The notes: a model not told the origin generated them from the letters alone. DNA of 8,126 nucleotides from Friedmanniella sp. (GCA_025964935.1 JAOPXW010000345.1:1-8126), one strand, 5' to 3'; positions 1 through 7,214 are shown, numbered from the stretch's first letter. Numbers and translations are program-made.

Positions 1-1
1 C

Positions 2-1687
2 AGCGGCGTCGCCCCCGGGGCCGTGGTCGCCTCCAACAAGGCCCTGTGGACCTCGGTCAACGAGCAGCAGAGCGGCGGGGTGGTAATCGACCTGGTGGAC
101 GCGGTCGAGGCGGCCGTGACCGACGGGGTCGACGTCTTGAACTACTCGGTCGGCTCGACGTCGGAGTCCGGGCTGGACGCCCCGGTCGAGCAGGCCTTCC
201 TGGCCGCCGCGGCCGCCGGGGTCTTCGTGGCGACGTCCGCGGGCAACTCCGGCCCGACCGCGGCCACCCTCGACCACCCCTCGCCGTGGGTGACCACCGT
301 CGCGGCCAGCACGATGGCACCGCGCAACCACGCCGCGAAGCCGGTCTACCCCCAGATCGCGGAGTTCTCCTCCCGCGGACCCTCGGTGGCCGACCGGGGC
401 GACCTCATCAAGCCCGACCTGGCCGCGCCGGGGGTGGACGTGCTGGCGGCGCTCGCCCCACGGCGCTCGAGCGGTCCGCGGTTCGGCTACCTGTCCGGCA
501 CCTCGATGGCGGCCCCGCAGGTCGCCGGTCTCGCCGCCCTCTACCTCGGGCGCTACCCGAGCACCGGCCCGATGGCGGTCAAGTCCGCCCTGATGACGAC
601 CGCCGCCCCCACCCGGACGAGCTCGGGCTCGGCCTCGACCAACGCGTACGCCCAGGGGTCGGGGGTCGTCCGGGCCGACCGGATGCTCACGCCGCCGGTG
701 GTGGTGGACTCCGGTCTGGCCGACTGGCAGGGCTACCTGGAGGCCCACGGGGTGGCCACCGGCTCGGGCCTGGCCGCCGTCGACCCCAGCGACTTCAACG
801 CGCCCTCGATCGCGGTCGGTCGGCTGGCCGGCTCCCGGTCGGTGACCCGGCGGCTGACCTCGACCCGGGCCGGCCGGGTCACCCTGGCGGCGGCGGTGCC
901 CGGCTTCGACGTGGCCACCAGCCCGTCCCGGATGACGTTCACGGCGGCCGGGCAGACCCGTACGGTGCGGGTCACCTTCACCCGCACCACGGCACCGCTG
1001 CTGCGGCCGGCCTTCGGCTCGCTGACCGTCCGGGGCGCCACGGCGACCTCCCGGCTGCCGGTCGCCCTGACGCCCAGCCTGCTGGACGCACCGACGGAGG
1101 TCGCGGCCACCGGCGCCTCGGGCTCACGCACGCTGACCCTGCGCAGCGGGGTGGCGGGGGAGCTGACGACAACGGCGTACGGCCTGGCCCGCGGGCACGT
1201 GACCCGCGGCTCGGTGGGCGTCCGGGACAGCGGCACCCCGGTCCGGTCGAGTGTGCCGGTGCCGCGGGGAACCCGGGTGGTTCGGCTGAGCCTGGCCGCC
1301 GACGAGCCGGACGCCGACATCGACCTCTACGTCTACGCCGAGGTGGACGGGGAGATGTCCCTGGTCGCGGAGTCGGCCGGCCTGTCCGGCCGCGAGGAGC
1401 TGACCCTGCCGGCCCCGGAGGCGGGGTCCTACGTCGTCGAGGTGGTCCCGGCCGCGGATCCGCCGGGGCAGCCCGGGACCGGCTACGCCCTGACCAGCTA
1501 TCTCGTCGGTCCCACGGCCGACAGCCTGCGCGTGACGCCGAGCCGCCACACCACCGTGCCGGGCCGGCCCTTCTCCGTCGAGGTCAGCTGGTCCGGTCTG
1601 GCCCCGGGCAGCTACCTGGGTTCGCTGGCGTACGCGGGTCCCCGGCCCGCCCCGCACGGCACCCTGGTCCAGGTGCAGGTCGACTGA
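2..1687 (+). CDS. Subtilisin-like S8 serine protease, 5'-truncated by window edge
   Basis: Secreted endopeptidase of the subtilase (S8) family; only the C-terminal part is present. The reading frame is open from base 2 (SGVAPGAVVAS, the usual subtilase strand after the catalytic His region), so the GTG at 23 is an internal Val codon, not a start. The signal peptide, propeptide and the catalytic Asp and His must lie to the left of the window. Visible here are the oxyanion-hole Asn in AGNSGP (codon 245-247), the substrate-side motif SSRGP, the KPDLAAPG motif, and the catalytic Ser in GTSMAAPQVAG (codon 503-505), followed by the typical VKSALMTTA helix. After about nt 780 comes an Fn3-like region beginning NAPSIAVG, as in many actinobacterial subtilases, then a beta-rich segment with DADIDLYVY resembling pre-peptidase C-terminal domains. 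No membrane anchor or sorting signal follows. It converges on the glucan operon and shows no functional tie to it. Family assignment is firm; substrate is unknown. Confidence 0.93.
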   Translation, partial: SGVAPGAVVASNKALWTSVNEQQSGGVVIDLVDAVEAAVTDGVDVLNYSVGSTSESGLDAPVEQAFLAAAAAGVFVATSAGNSGPTAATLDHPSPWVTTVAASTMAPRNHAAKPVYPQIAEFSSRGPSVADRGDLIKPDLAAPGVDVLAALAPRRSSGPRFGYLSGTSMAAPQVAGLAALYLGRYPSTGPMAVKSALMTTAAPTRTSSGSASTNAYAQGSGVVRADRMLTPPVVVDSGLADWQGYLEAHGVATGSGLAAVDPSDFNAPSIAVGRLAGSRSVTRRLTSTRAGRVTLAAAVPGFDVATSPSRMTFTAAGQTRTVRVTFTRTTAPLLRPAFGSLTVRGATATSRLPVALTPSLLDAPTEVAATGASGSRTLTLRSGVAGELTTTAYGLARGHVTRGSVGVRDSGTPVRSSVPVPRGTRVVRLSLAADEPDADIDLYVYAEVDGEMSLVAESAGLSGREELTLPAPEAGSYVVEVVPAADPPGQPGTGYALTSYLVGPTADSLRVTPSRHTTVPGRPFSVEVSWSGLAPGSYLGSLAYAGPRPAPHGTLVQVQVD

Positions 1688-1715
1688 GCCGGGGGGATCG
1701 GCAACGCCGAAACGA

Positions 1716-1739
1716 CGCTACCTCAGCATTGAGATAGCG
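1716..1739. terminator. Hairpin in convergent intergenic region, possible bidirectional terminator
   Basis: Ten-base arms (1716-1725 and 1730-1739) around a four-base loop. On the plus strand there is one C-A mismatch, which becomes a U-G wobble in the minus-strand transcript, so the stem is better for the operon read from the right. Downstream on the minus strand is only a weak T-rich stretch (TCGTTTCGGCGTT). A second small hairpin, CGGC-AAC-GCCG, lies beside it at 1699-1709, just after the protease stop. Confidence 0.4.
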
Positions 1740-1800
1740 CCGTGCCCGATCCTGACCAGGCCGTCTCACCGAAACGGCCGGCCAGGTCTCACGCGCGGTC

Positions 1801-1827
1801 GGCTGACCGACCCCCTCTGGGTCAGCC
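1801..1827. terminator. Perfect 8-bp inverted repeat, possible bidirectional terminator
   Basis: GGCTGACC at 1801-1808 is exactly repeated inverted at 1820-1827, with an 11-base C-rich loop. It lies between the convergent protease and glucanase genes. There is no T-tract on either side, which is common for actinobacterial terminators but lowers certainty. Confidence 0.35.
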
Positions 1828-1847
1828 CCGCGCTGGTTCTTCGGCTG

Positions 1848-1866
1848 GCGCCCCGCGGAGGGGCGC
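1848..1866 (-). terminator. Strong GC hairpin just after the GH81 stop codon
   Basis: Perfect 7-bp stem GCGCCCC (1848-1854) with GGGGCGC (1860-1866) and a five-base loop. It starts seven bases past the GH81 stop codon on the minus strand, the expected place for the operon terminator. No U-tract follows, so this would be a stem-only type terminator or a 3'-end stabilising hairpin. Confidence 0.45.
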
Positions 1867-1873
1867 AGCGGGT

Positions 1874-3976
1874 TCAGCTGTGCTTGCTCATCAGCCAGGC
1901 GTACAGGTAGGACCGGCTGTTGCCGTCGTCGATCCACTTGTCGTCCAGCTTCTCGGCCGTGGCGAGCGCGGTCTTGCGCTCGTCGTCCCCGGCCAGGGCG
2001 TCGTACATCAGCAGGTAGTCGCCGAACTTCTGGTCGAACTTGCCCCCACTGGTGGCCTCGGCCACGTTGGCCTTGATCCGGGCGGGGTCGCCGGCCAGGT
2101 AGGTCGAGGACGGGCTCATCGGGATCACCAGGATGCCGAGCATCGCCGCCGGCTCCGGGGAGAACCAGGTCGCGTAGTCGCGCTTCCCACCCCAGTTGAG
2201 CGAGACGATCTTGTGGCCGAAGCCCTGGTAGACCGGCTGGGCCGGGTCGAAGTTGGTCCAGTAGGCCAGGCCCGACTGGGCCTCGCTCGAGAGCATCCAG
2301 GTCGCCTCGGTGGTCAGCGGAGCGTTGTCGCTGGCCTTTCCCCACAGCGCCAGACCCGTCCAGGCGGTGACCGCCTCGGAGCTGGACTCCTGGTTGTTGC
2401 CGTCGGCGAAGGGCGAGGTGCCCGAGGCCCACGAGTGACCCGCGTACGCGTCGAACACCCGACGGTCCGGGAAGGCCTTGTTGCCACCCGCGGAGCCGAT
2501 GTCGGCCGCGAGCAGGTTCATCACCGGCGCGTACTGCTGCGCCAGCGCCGGGTCGTCCTCGGCCAGCACCCCGGCTGCGTACAGGAAGTAGCCGTAGTGG
2601 AAGTGGTGGTCGTTGAACTCGTCGGAGCCGAAGGAGGGCGTCAGGCCCACCAGACCCTTGGCCTGCTCGTCGTAGACGAAGCAGAAGGCCTCCCGCTGGG
2701 CACAGCCCTGCGGGTCGGTCCACTGGCCGAGGGTCTCGGTCAGCTTGGCCTTCACGGCGGCGGCGGCGTCGTCGGCCCCCAGCTGCTTGGCCAGCCGGTA
2801 GAGCATCGCGGCCCGGTAGAGGGCCTTGCCACCGAAGTAGGTGTCGGCGGGGAAGGCCGGCAGAGCCGCGATGTCCTTGCGGACCTGGTCGGTCAGCAGC
2901 TTCTTGTCGTCCCCCGACACCGAGCCCAGGTCCAGGGACCCGGTCGGCTGCGAGAGCGGCGCGGTGTAGCTGATCTGCTGCCCCGAGCAGAGCGTCATGG
3001 TGCCGTAGATGCTCGGGTAGGTGCCCAGGTCGCAGCCCGCCGTCGAGGTCAGGTTGGCCTGCTGGTGCGGCAGGGTGGCGAACGCGGTGTCCCCCTCGGA
3101 CGTGTAGCCGAGGCGGGTCGTCACCACCTTGCCGCTGAGATCGTAGTCGACCGTGCTGCCGGTGACCGTGTTGCCGGCCAGGGCGGCCAGCTTCTCGGCC
3201 GAGCCGTCGGTGGGGACGGGGAACCAGGTGGCCACCCCGCCCTTCTTCAGGTCGATGCTGGTGCCGTTGACGCTGCCGTCGGAGACGACCAGCCCGTACG
3301 TCACCCCGCCGGCCTGACCGGTCCAGAAGTCACCGGTCTTGGTCAGGGCCAGCGCGGAGCTGACCGCGCCGCCGCCGGCCGAGGTGTAGCTGACGAACGG
3401 CGAGCCCTCGGCGATCCGGGTCTGGCCCAGCACCTTGCCCGAGCCGTCCAGGTTGTCGAGCGTCACCGTCATCTCGTCGTAGGCGCTGACCCGGGAGCTG
3501 GCGGCCCCGGTGTCGACGGTGACGTCGGCCTTGAAGGCGCCGGCGATGTTCTTCTCGGTCGTGACGATGCCGGGCTGCCCGAAGGCGAAGCCCTTGTCGG
3601 CCAGGCCGAAGGACAGCGGCAGCGGGAAGACGGGCTGAGGCTTGTCCCCGAAGGCCAGCCCCGAGAACCACCGGTTGGTCGGCGGCACCAGGCCGTCCGC
3701 GAGCCGGGTGATCGGGAGCTCCTTGGGCGTCTTGTGGACGACTCCGGAGACCAGCGGGTCGATCTGAGCCGCGGGGAAGAGATCCTGGGCCACGGCCTTG
3801 GCCGTCGGCGCCGAGGTGTCACCCCCACTGGTGCTCGAGCTGGGGGAGCAGGCCGCGGCACCGGCCGCCACGCTCAGCGTGGCGACCAGCACGCACAGGG
3901 CGGACCGGGTGGAGCGGGTACTGCGGCGTACGTCGGTGCGGTCATGCGTGGAGTGTCGGATGAACCGAAAACTCAT
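1874..3976 (-). CDS. GH81 endo-beta-1,3-glucanase, predicted lipoprotein
   Basis: Predicted endo-beta-1,3-glucanase (laminarinase type, inverting, family GH81), 700 residues. The family hallmarks are clear: FNDHHFHYGYF at 454-464, whose Asp456 matches the catalytic acid, and NNQESSSEA at 527-535, with Glu530 (predicted base) and Glu534 spaced as in known GH81 enzymes; PPTNRWFSGL at 98-107 marks the N-terminal beta-sandwich. The N-terminus has an Arg-rich stretch, a hydrophobic segment (about 26-42) and Cys43 after Ala-Ala-Ala, a relaxed lipobox, then a Ser/Thr/Gly linker, so the enzyme is probably lipid-anchored on the outer face of the membrane. No carbohydrate-binding module is present, unlike many secreted degradative members. 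The ATG overlaps the stop of the upstream HlyD-like gene (ATGA) and has no clear Shine-Dalgarno, so translation is probably coupled. Being last in a glycan synthase operon suggests polymer trimming or release rather than feeding. Enzyme family is secure; the biosynthetic role is inference. Confidence 0.94.
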   Translation of the reverse strand: MSFRFIRHSTHDRTDVRRSTRSTRSALCVLVATLSVAAGAAACSPSSSTSGGDTSAPTAKAVAQDLFPAAQIDPLVSGVVHKTPKELPITRLADGLVPPTNRWFSGLAFGDKPQPVFPLPLSFGLADKGFAFGQPGIVTTEKNIAGAFKADVTVDTGAASSRVSAYDEMTVTLDNLDGSGKVLGQTRIAEGSPFVSYTSAGGGAVSSALALTKTGDFWTGQAGGVTYGLVVSDGSVNGTSIDLKKGGVATWFPVPTDGSAEKLAALAGNTVTGSTVDYDLSGKVVTTRLGYTSEGDTAFATLPHQQANLTSTAGCDLGTYPSIYGTMTLCSGQQISYTAPLSQPTGSLDLGSVSGDDKKLLTDQVRKDIAALPAFPADTYFGGKALYRAAMLYRLAKQLGADDAAAAVKAKLTETLGQWTDPQGCAQREAFCFVYDEQAKGLVGLTPSFGSDEFNDHHFHYGYFLYAAGVLAEDDPALAQQYAPVMNLLAADIGSAGGNKAFPDRRVFDAYAGHSWASGTSPFADGNNQESSSEAVTAWTGLALWGKASDNAPLTTEATWMLSSEAQSGLAYWTNFDPAQPVYQGFGHKIVSLNWGGKRDYATWFSPEPAAMLGILVIPMSPSSTYLAGDPARIKANVAEATSGGKFDQKFGDYLLMYDALAGDDERKTALATAEKLDDKWIDDGNSRSYLYAWLMSKHS

Positions 3977-4710
3977 TGCAGTCCGATCTGTCGGAGAAAG
4001 TTGAAGACCAGGTCACTCGGGCCGGCCAGCGGGCCGTCGTCACGCAGCTGCAGCGTGGCCACGACGGGCGTGCCGTCCTTGGTCAGGTCGGCCAGGGCCG
4101 GGTCGGTCAGCTGGGGGCTGTCGACGCGGACCTTGGTCGCGGCCTTGGCGTTCTCCGTGGCCACCTGGATGGTGGTCACGGTGCCGGTGATGGTCTCGTT
4201 GTTCGGCAGCAGGATCTTGGCCGTGGCACCCTTCTGGACCCGCTCGTAGTCGCGGGGGGACAGCAGGTAGCGGGCGTCGATGTACTGCGACTTGGCGACC
4301 GTGATGGTGGCCAGCGGCTGGCCGTTGCCGAGCGCGTTGCCGGTCCGGGCGCTCAGGTCGCCGACCTGGCCGGCGACGGTGGCCTTGTAGGTGATGGTGG
4401 CGTTGCTGGTGTCGACGGTGTAGGCGTCGGTGGAGGCCACCGAGATGTTGTTGTCGAGGTCCTGCTTGAGGGTGACGCTCTCGATCGTGAAGAGCTTCTG
4501 GCCCTTCTTCACGGTGTCGCCCTCTTTGACGAACTGCTTGCTGACGGTGCCGCCGTACGCGGCGCCGACGTCGTAGGTGTCAGCGGCGACGGTGGCGGAC
4601 AGGCTGGCCACCTTGGTCTGGCGCTGGTTGAAGATCAGGGTCAGGACGGCCACGAGGGCCACGACGCCGAGGATGCCGGCGAACAGTCGAAGTCTGGCGA
4701 TCCAGGTCAT
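3973..4710 (-). CDS. HlyD-like membrane fusion/adaptor protein of glycan synthase operon
   Basis: 245-residue protein with one N-terminal membrane helix (about 8-27) and an extracytoplasmic body of HlyD/membrane-fusion type. Residues 53-78 form a biotinyl-lipoyl-like half motif (GGTVSKQFVKEGDTVKKGQ), a second half lies at about 108-138 (ATVAGQVGDL to QPLATITV), and a beta-barrel-like part follows (about 142-225). The long alpha-helical hairpin of classic HlyD/MacA proteins is absent; only a short insert (about 80-105) joins the halves. No ABC transporter is beside it, and it is sandwiched between a glycosyltransferase and a glucanase with ATGA overlaps on both sides. It is therefore best seen as a synthase partner, comparable to the HlyD-like part of Alg44 or to rhizobial BgsB, helping extrude or guide the nascent chain. 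An AAAGAGG ribosome-binding site at 4718-4724, seven bases before the ATG, supports this start. Fold assignment is good; function is inferred from context. Confidence 0.85.
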   Translation of the reverse strand: MTWIARLRLFAGILGVVALVAVLTLIFNQRQTKVASLSATVAADTYDVGAAYGGTVSKQFVKEGDTVKKGQKLFTIESVTLKQDLDNNISVASTDAYTVDTSNATITYKATVAGQVGDLSARTGNALGNGQPLATITVAKSQYIDARYLLSPRDYERVQKGATAKILLPNNETITGTVTTIQVATENAKAATKVRVDSPQLTDPALADLTKDGTPVVATLQLRDDGPLAGPSDLVFNFLRQIGLQ

Positions 4711-6593
4711 GAAACTACCTCTTTCTGGGTGCGCCGGGCGTCGGTGACGTCAGAGGGCGCGGGGTCGTTGCCGACCGCGGGGACAGGGCTGGTCTGGGTG
4801 AGGGTGGCCGTGCTCTGCGCGTAGGCCGGGACATCGACGATCTCGGAGCCGTCATCCACCTCGACGGGGACCGACGCTGCCTCCTGGTAGCCCAGGGTGC
4901 GCTCGAGCTCGGGCGGGACGACCAGGTTGGTCATCAGCGCCGGGGCCTCCTGCGGCTCCTCGGCCACGATGACCGAGGGCCGCGGGTGGTTGATCCGCCA
5001 GGCCTCACGCATCGCGACGATCATGAAGGCGCCCAGGATGAAGGTGTTGGTCACGTTCCAGGCCGTGGCCAGGGTGAACTGGGTGTTGCCCAGGTCACGC
5101 CAGATCGCGACGACCGAGGTCAGCGCCAGGAAGACGAACGTCAGCACCTGCGGGACGATGAAGTTGAACGGGGACTCGGCCTTGGTCTTGCTGCCGGTTA
5201 CGTGCCACTTCTGCTCCTTGCCGATGAAGGCGTTGATCAGGGCGTGCAGGTAGATCGGGAACGACACCGCCGCCAGCATCAGCACCTCCCAGCGGAACGA
5301 GCCCAGGGTGTAGAAGGCGAGCAGCACCTGCATCACGTAGAAGCCGGCGTAGAACAGCAGCCAGGTCGTCCAGTCGATGTGCAGGTTCACCGGGCGGAGG
5401 TCGAAGAAGATCTCCATCGGCGGGACCAGCAGCAACAGGCCCGGAGCCAGACCGGTCAGGTAGTGGGTCGCGGTGACCAGGTACATGATCCGCTGGTCCA
5501 TCGTCAGCTTGCGACGCGGGCTGAGCGGGTTGTGGGTGAACATGATCTCGAACCCGCCGGTGGCCCAGCGCAGCTGCTGCTTGGTGTAGGCCTCGATGGT
5601 CTCGGGGGCGTCGCCCACGGCCAGGGTCTTGGGGATGTAGATGGTCTTCCAGCCGCGCTCGTGGAGCATCAGCGAGGTCCAGACGTCCTCGGACTTGGAG
5701 TCGGTGTAGATGCCGCCCACGTCGTTGACCGCGGCCCGGCGGTAGATCACGTTCGTGCCCACGCAGAACGCGGCGTTGAAGTGGTTACGGCCCGGCTGCA
5801 CGAACTTGTAGAACACGGCCTGCATGTAGCCCGCACCGCGCGACACCAGGTTGATCAGGTTGCCGTAGGTCTGCGGGGTCTGCACGAAGGCGACGGTGGC
5901 GTTGATGAAGAACGGCACCGTCTCGACCAGGAAGTCCTCCTTGGGGACGAAGTCGGCGTCGAAGACGCAGAAGAAGTCACCCTTGGCGATGGACAGCGCG
6001 TGGTTGATGTTGCCGGCCTTGGCGCCGTTGCTGCTCAGCCGCCGGATGTAGAAGCAGCCGAGCTCGTCGGCGAGGGCGCGGACGTCGTCGGAGCGCCCGT
6101 CGTCCAGGATCCACGTACGGTGCTTGCCCTTGATCGCCATCGCGGCGGCCGCGGTGGCCCGGATCTTGTGGATCTCCTCGCCGTAGACGGTGATGAACAC
6201 GTCGACGGAGACCTCCTTGCCGTCCAGCAGCACCGGCCAGAGCTCGGGGGAGTCCTTCACCCCCGCGGCCTTCACCGCCTTCTTGCTGAACAGGTCGCGC
6301 TGGGCGTCGTAGAAGGCGAAGTCGCGCGGGCTCTTGGCCCCGGACAGGATCGTCCACATCGAGAGCAGCGCCTGGCTGACCAGGATGGTCTCGGCCAGGA
6401 TGACGAGCGCGTAGGGCAGCAGGTTGCCGCGGTTGGAGGGGTTGAGCAGGAACTGCGCGTAGAACAGGATCCCGAGTGTCGCGATCAGCGAGATCAGGAT
6501 CATCACGGGCGAGTACGGGTTGGCCGTCTCTGCTCGACGGGTCACAGGCACGTGTTTATCGACGCGTGCGTAGTCGTGGGCCGGTCTGGCCAT
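4707..6593 (-). CDS. BcsA-like processive family-2 glycosyltransferase (putative beta-glucan synthase)
   Basis: Membrane GT2 enzyme that should polymerise a sugar, probably glucose from a nucleotide sugar, and pass the chain through its own membrane channel. Numbering from the preferred ATG at 6593 (628 residues): two N-terminal membrane helices (about 27-50, 58-82); cytoplasmic GT-A domain with Asp131 (VDVFITVYGE), DDG 164-166, KAGN 192-195, DAD 212-214, QTPQ 238-241, SED 301-303 (the TED-like catalytic base position) and QQLRW 339-343 (the Q(Q/R)xRW acceptor-site motif); then about four membrane helices with WHVTGSK 463-469 at the place of the BcsA gating loop. The C-terminal tail (about 535-628) is Pro/Thr/Ala-rich and acidic; there is no PilZ domain. 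The start at 6593 has GGAG (6600-6603) six bases upstream; an in-frame GTG at 6653 would add 20 residues but has a poorer site. First gene of the operon; its TGA overlaps the next ATG. The synthase class is secure; glucan with beta-1,3 bonds is inferred from the GH81 partner. A cellulose, mixed-linkage or other hexose product is possible. Confidence 0.92.
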   Translation of the reverse strand: MARPAHDYARVDKHVPVTRRAETANPYSPVMILISLIATLGILFYAQFLLNPSNRGNLLPYALVILAETILVSQALLSMWTILSGAKSPRDFAFYDAQRDLFSKKAVKAAGVKDSPELWPVLLDGKEVSVDVFITVYGEEIHKIRATAAAAMAIKGKHRTWILDDGRSDDVRALADELGCFYIRRLSSNGAKAGNINHALSIAKGDFFCVFDADFVPKEDFLVETVPFFINATVAFVQTPQTYGNLINLVSRGAGYMQAVFYKFVQPGRNHFNAAFCVGTNVIYRRAAVNDVGGIYTDSKSEDVWTSLMLHERGWKTIYIPKTLAVGDAPETIEAYTKQQLRWATGGFEIMFTHNPLSPRRKLTMDQRIMYLVTATHYLTGLAPGLLLLVPPMEIFFDLRPVNLHIDWTTWLLFYAGFYVMQVLLAFYTLGSFRWEVLMLAAVSFPIYLHALINAFIGKEQKWHVTGSKTKAESPFNFIVPQVLTFVFLALTSVVAIWRDLGNTQFTLATAWNVTNTFILGAFMIVAMREAWRINHPRPSVIVAEEPQEAPALMTNLVVPPELERTLGYQEAASVPVEVDDGSEIVDVPAYAQSTATLTQTSPVPAVGNDPAPSDVTDARRTQKEVVS

Positions 6594-6609
6594 AGGACGC
6601 TCCACAATT

Positions 6610-6714
6610 CGGTGATTTGCGGGGGACGCGTCGAGACGGATGGACGGGCTCACGGCCTACCGATGGGTTCACCGCCGACTCGGGCAAGCCTCCGGTGATC
6701 GATGGGCCGGTGAT
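6610..6714. repeat. Three CGGTGAT copies upstream of the glycan synthase
   Basis: CGGTGAT occurs at 6610-6616, 6693-6699 and 6708-6714; the last two belong to an 8-base CCGGTGAT direct repeat with 15-base periodicity, separated by CGATGGG, which itself recurs at 6661-6667. The position within the operon's leader or promoter region makes these possible regulator sites, but short repeats arise easily in GC-rich DNA. Confidence 0.25.
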
Positions 6715-6986
6715 GCTCGGTCCGGCTCGACGATGCGGCAGCTCTGCCACTCGGAGGTTCGCGCACCTGGCCTGCTGCGAACTGGCACCCCCGGGGCCAG
6801 GGCGACCCGCTCTCTCGGGTCGGCTCTCCCACCCATCTCGGGGCGGGACTCACAACAGGATTCGGGATCCGTGTCTTGCTACGGTTCTCGGTCTGCGATG
6901 CCTCAACTCTAAGGGAGATCCGGGGCCTCTGGGTGACATCGCGGCGAACACCGGGCGCCCTGCGAGCACCGCCTGGGGGGCGCGCG

Positions 6987-7004
6987 CCGGCCCGGCCGGG
7001 CCGG
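6987..7004. repeat. Perfect 18-bp GC palindrome
   Basis: CCGGCCCGGCCGGGCCGG is fully self-complementary and is flanked by further CCGGG units up to 7010. No coding sequence ends nearby, so it is not obviously a terminator of a known gene. It could be a barrier between divergent transcripts, a hairpin of an unannotated leader, or merely low-complexity GC sequence. Confidence 0.35.
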
Positions 7005-7012
7005 GCCGGGAA

Positions 7013-7037
7013 ACTGGTATTACCGCGGGGGACCAGT
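7013..7037. repeat. Interrupted inverted repeat ACTGGT...ACCAGT
   Basis: Six-base arms at 7013-7018 and 7032-7037 enclose a 13-base loop, and the left arm overlaps a compact near-palindrome GGTATTACC (7016-7024), one of the few AT-containing spots in this region. The shape fits an operator for a dimeric regulator or a small hairpin; neither can be decided here. Confidence 0.25.
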
Positions 7038-7214
7038 GCCTGCGCGGCGTCGGCCGCACATGATCACGAGGGATTGCGCCCACGGGCTGAACGACGGTCG
7101 GCCTGGGGTCTCCGGGGTGGTATGCGACCAGTCAGCACAGTGGTTGGCCGAGCGAGGGAGCGCGCGCCGGGGGTCCGTACGGCGCCCGGGGTGGTGAACC
7201 TCACAGCCGTTAGG

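Noticed and set aside
733..1657. Minus-strand frames within the protease gene
   Set aside because: They lie opposite a well-supported subtilase frame and give low-complexity Arg/Ala/Pro translations without motifs.
1742..4249. An 835-codon open frame on the plus strand opposite the GH81 and HlyD-like genes
   Set aside because: It is antisense to two genes with clear family motifs, its translation is a low-complexity Gly/Arg/Val/Leu string without domains, and such long shadow frames are expected opposite GC-rich codons.
1874..6593. Reading the HlyD-like gene as part of a drug or toxin exporter
   Set aside because: No ATPase, permease or toxin gene is present; the gene is locked by overlaps between a glycan synthase and a glucanase, which points to polysaccharide production.
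4986..6698. A 570-codon plus-strand frame opposite the glycosyltransferase
   Set aside because: The translation is rich in His, Gln, Asp, Val and Gly without recognisable motifs and mirrors the real minus-strand coding sequence.
6604..6780. Riboswitch-like strings on the minus strand (GGTGAA, GGTAGG, then a CCGTC segment) reminiscent of a cyclic di-AMP (ydaO) aptamer upstream of the synthase
   Set aside because: Only scattered short matches are present; the conserved GGACCCA and CAGCTAACC segments are missing and no convincing closing stem was found. A covariance-model search of this interval would settle it; a significant hit would reverse this rejection.
7017..7028. GTATTACCGCGG, identical to part of a universally conserved 16S rRNA segment (antisense orientation)
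   Set aside because: The identity stops after 12 bases, flanks are unrelated, and no rRNA-like sequence follows; most likely chance.
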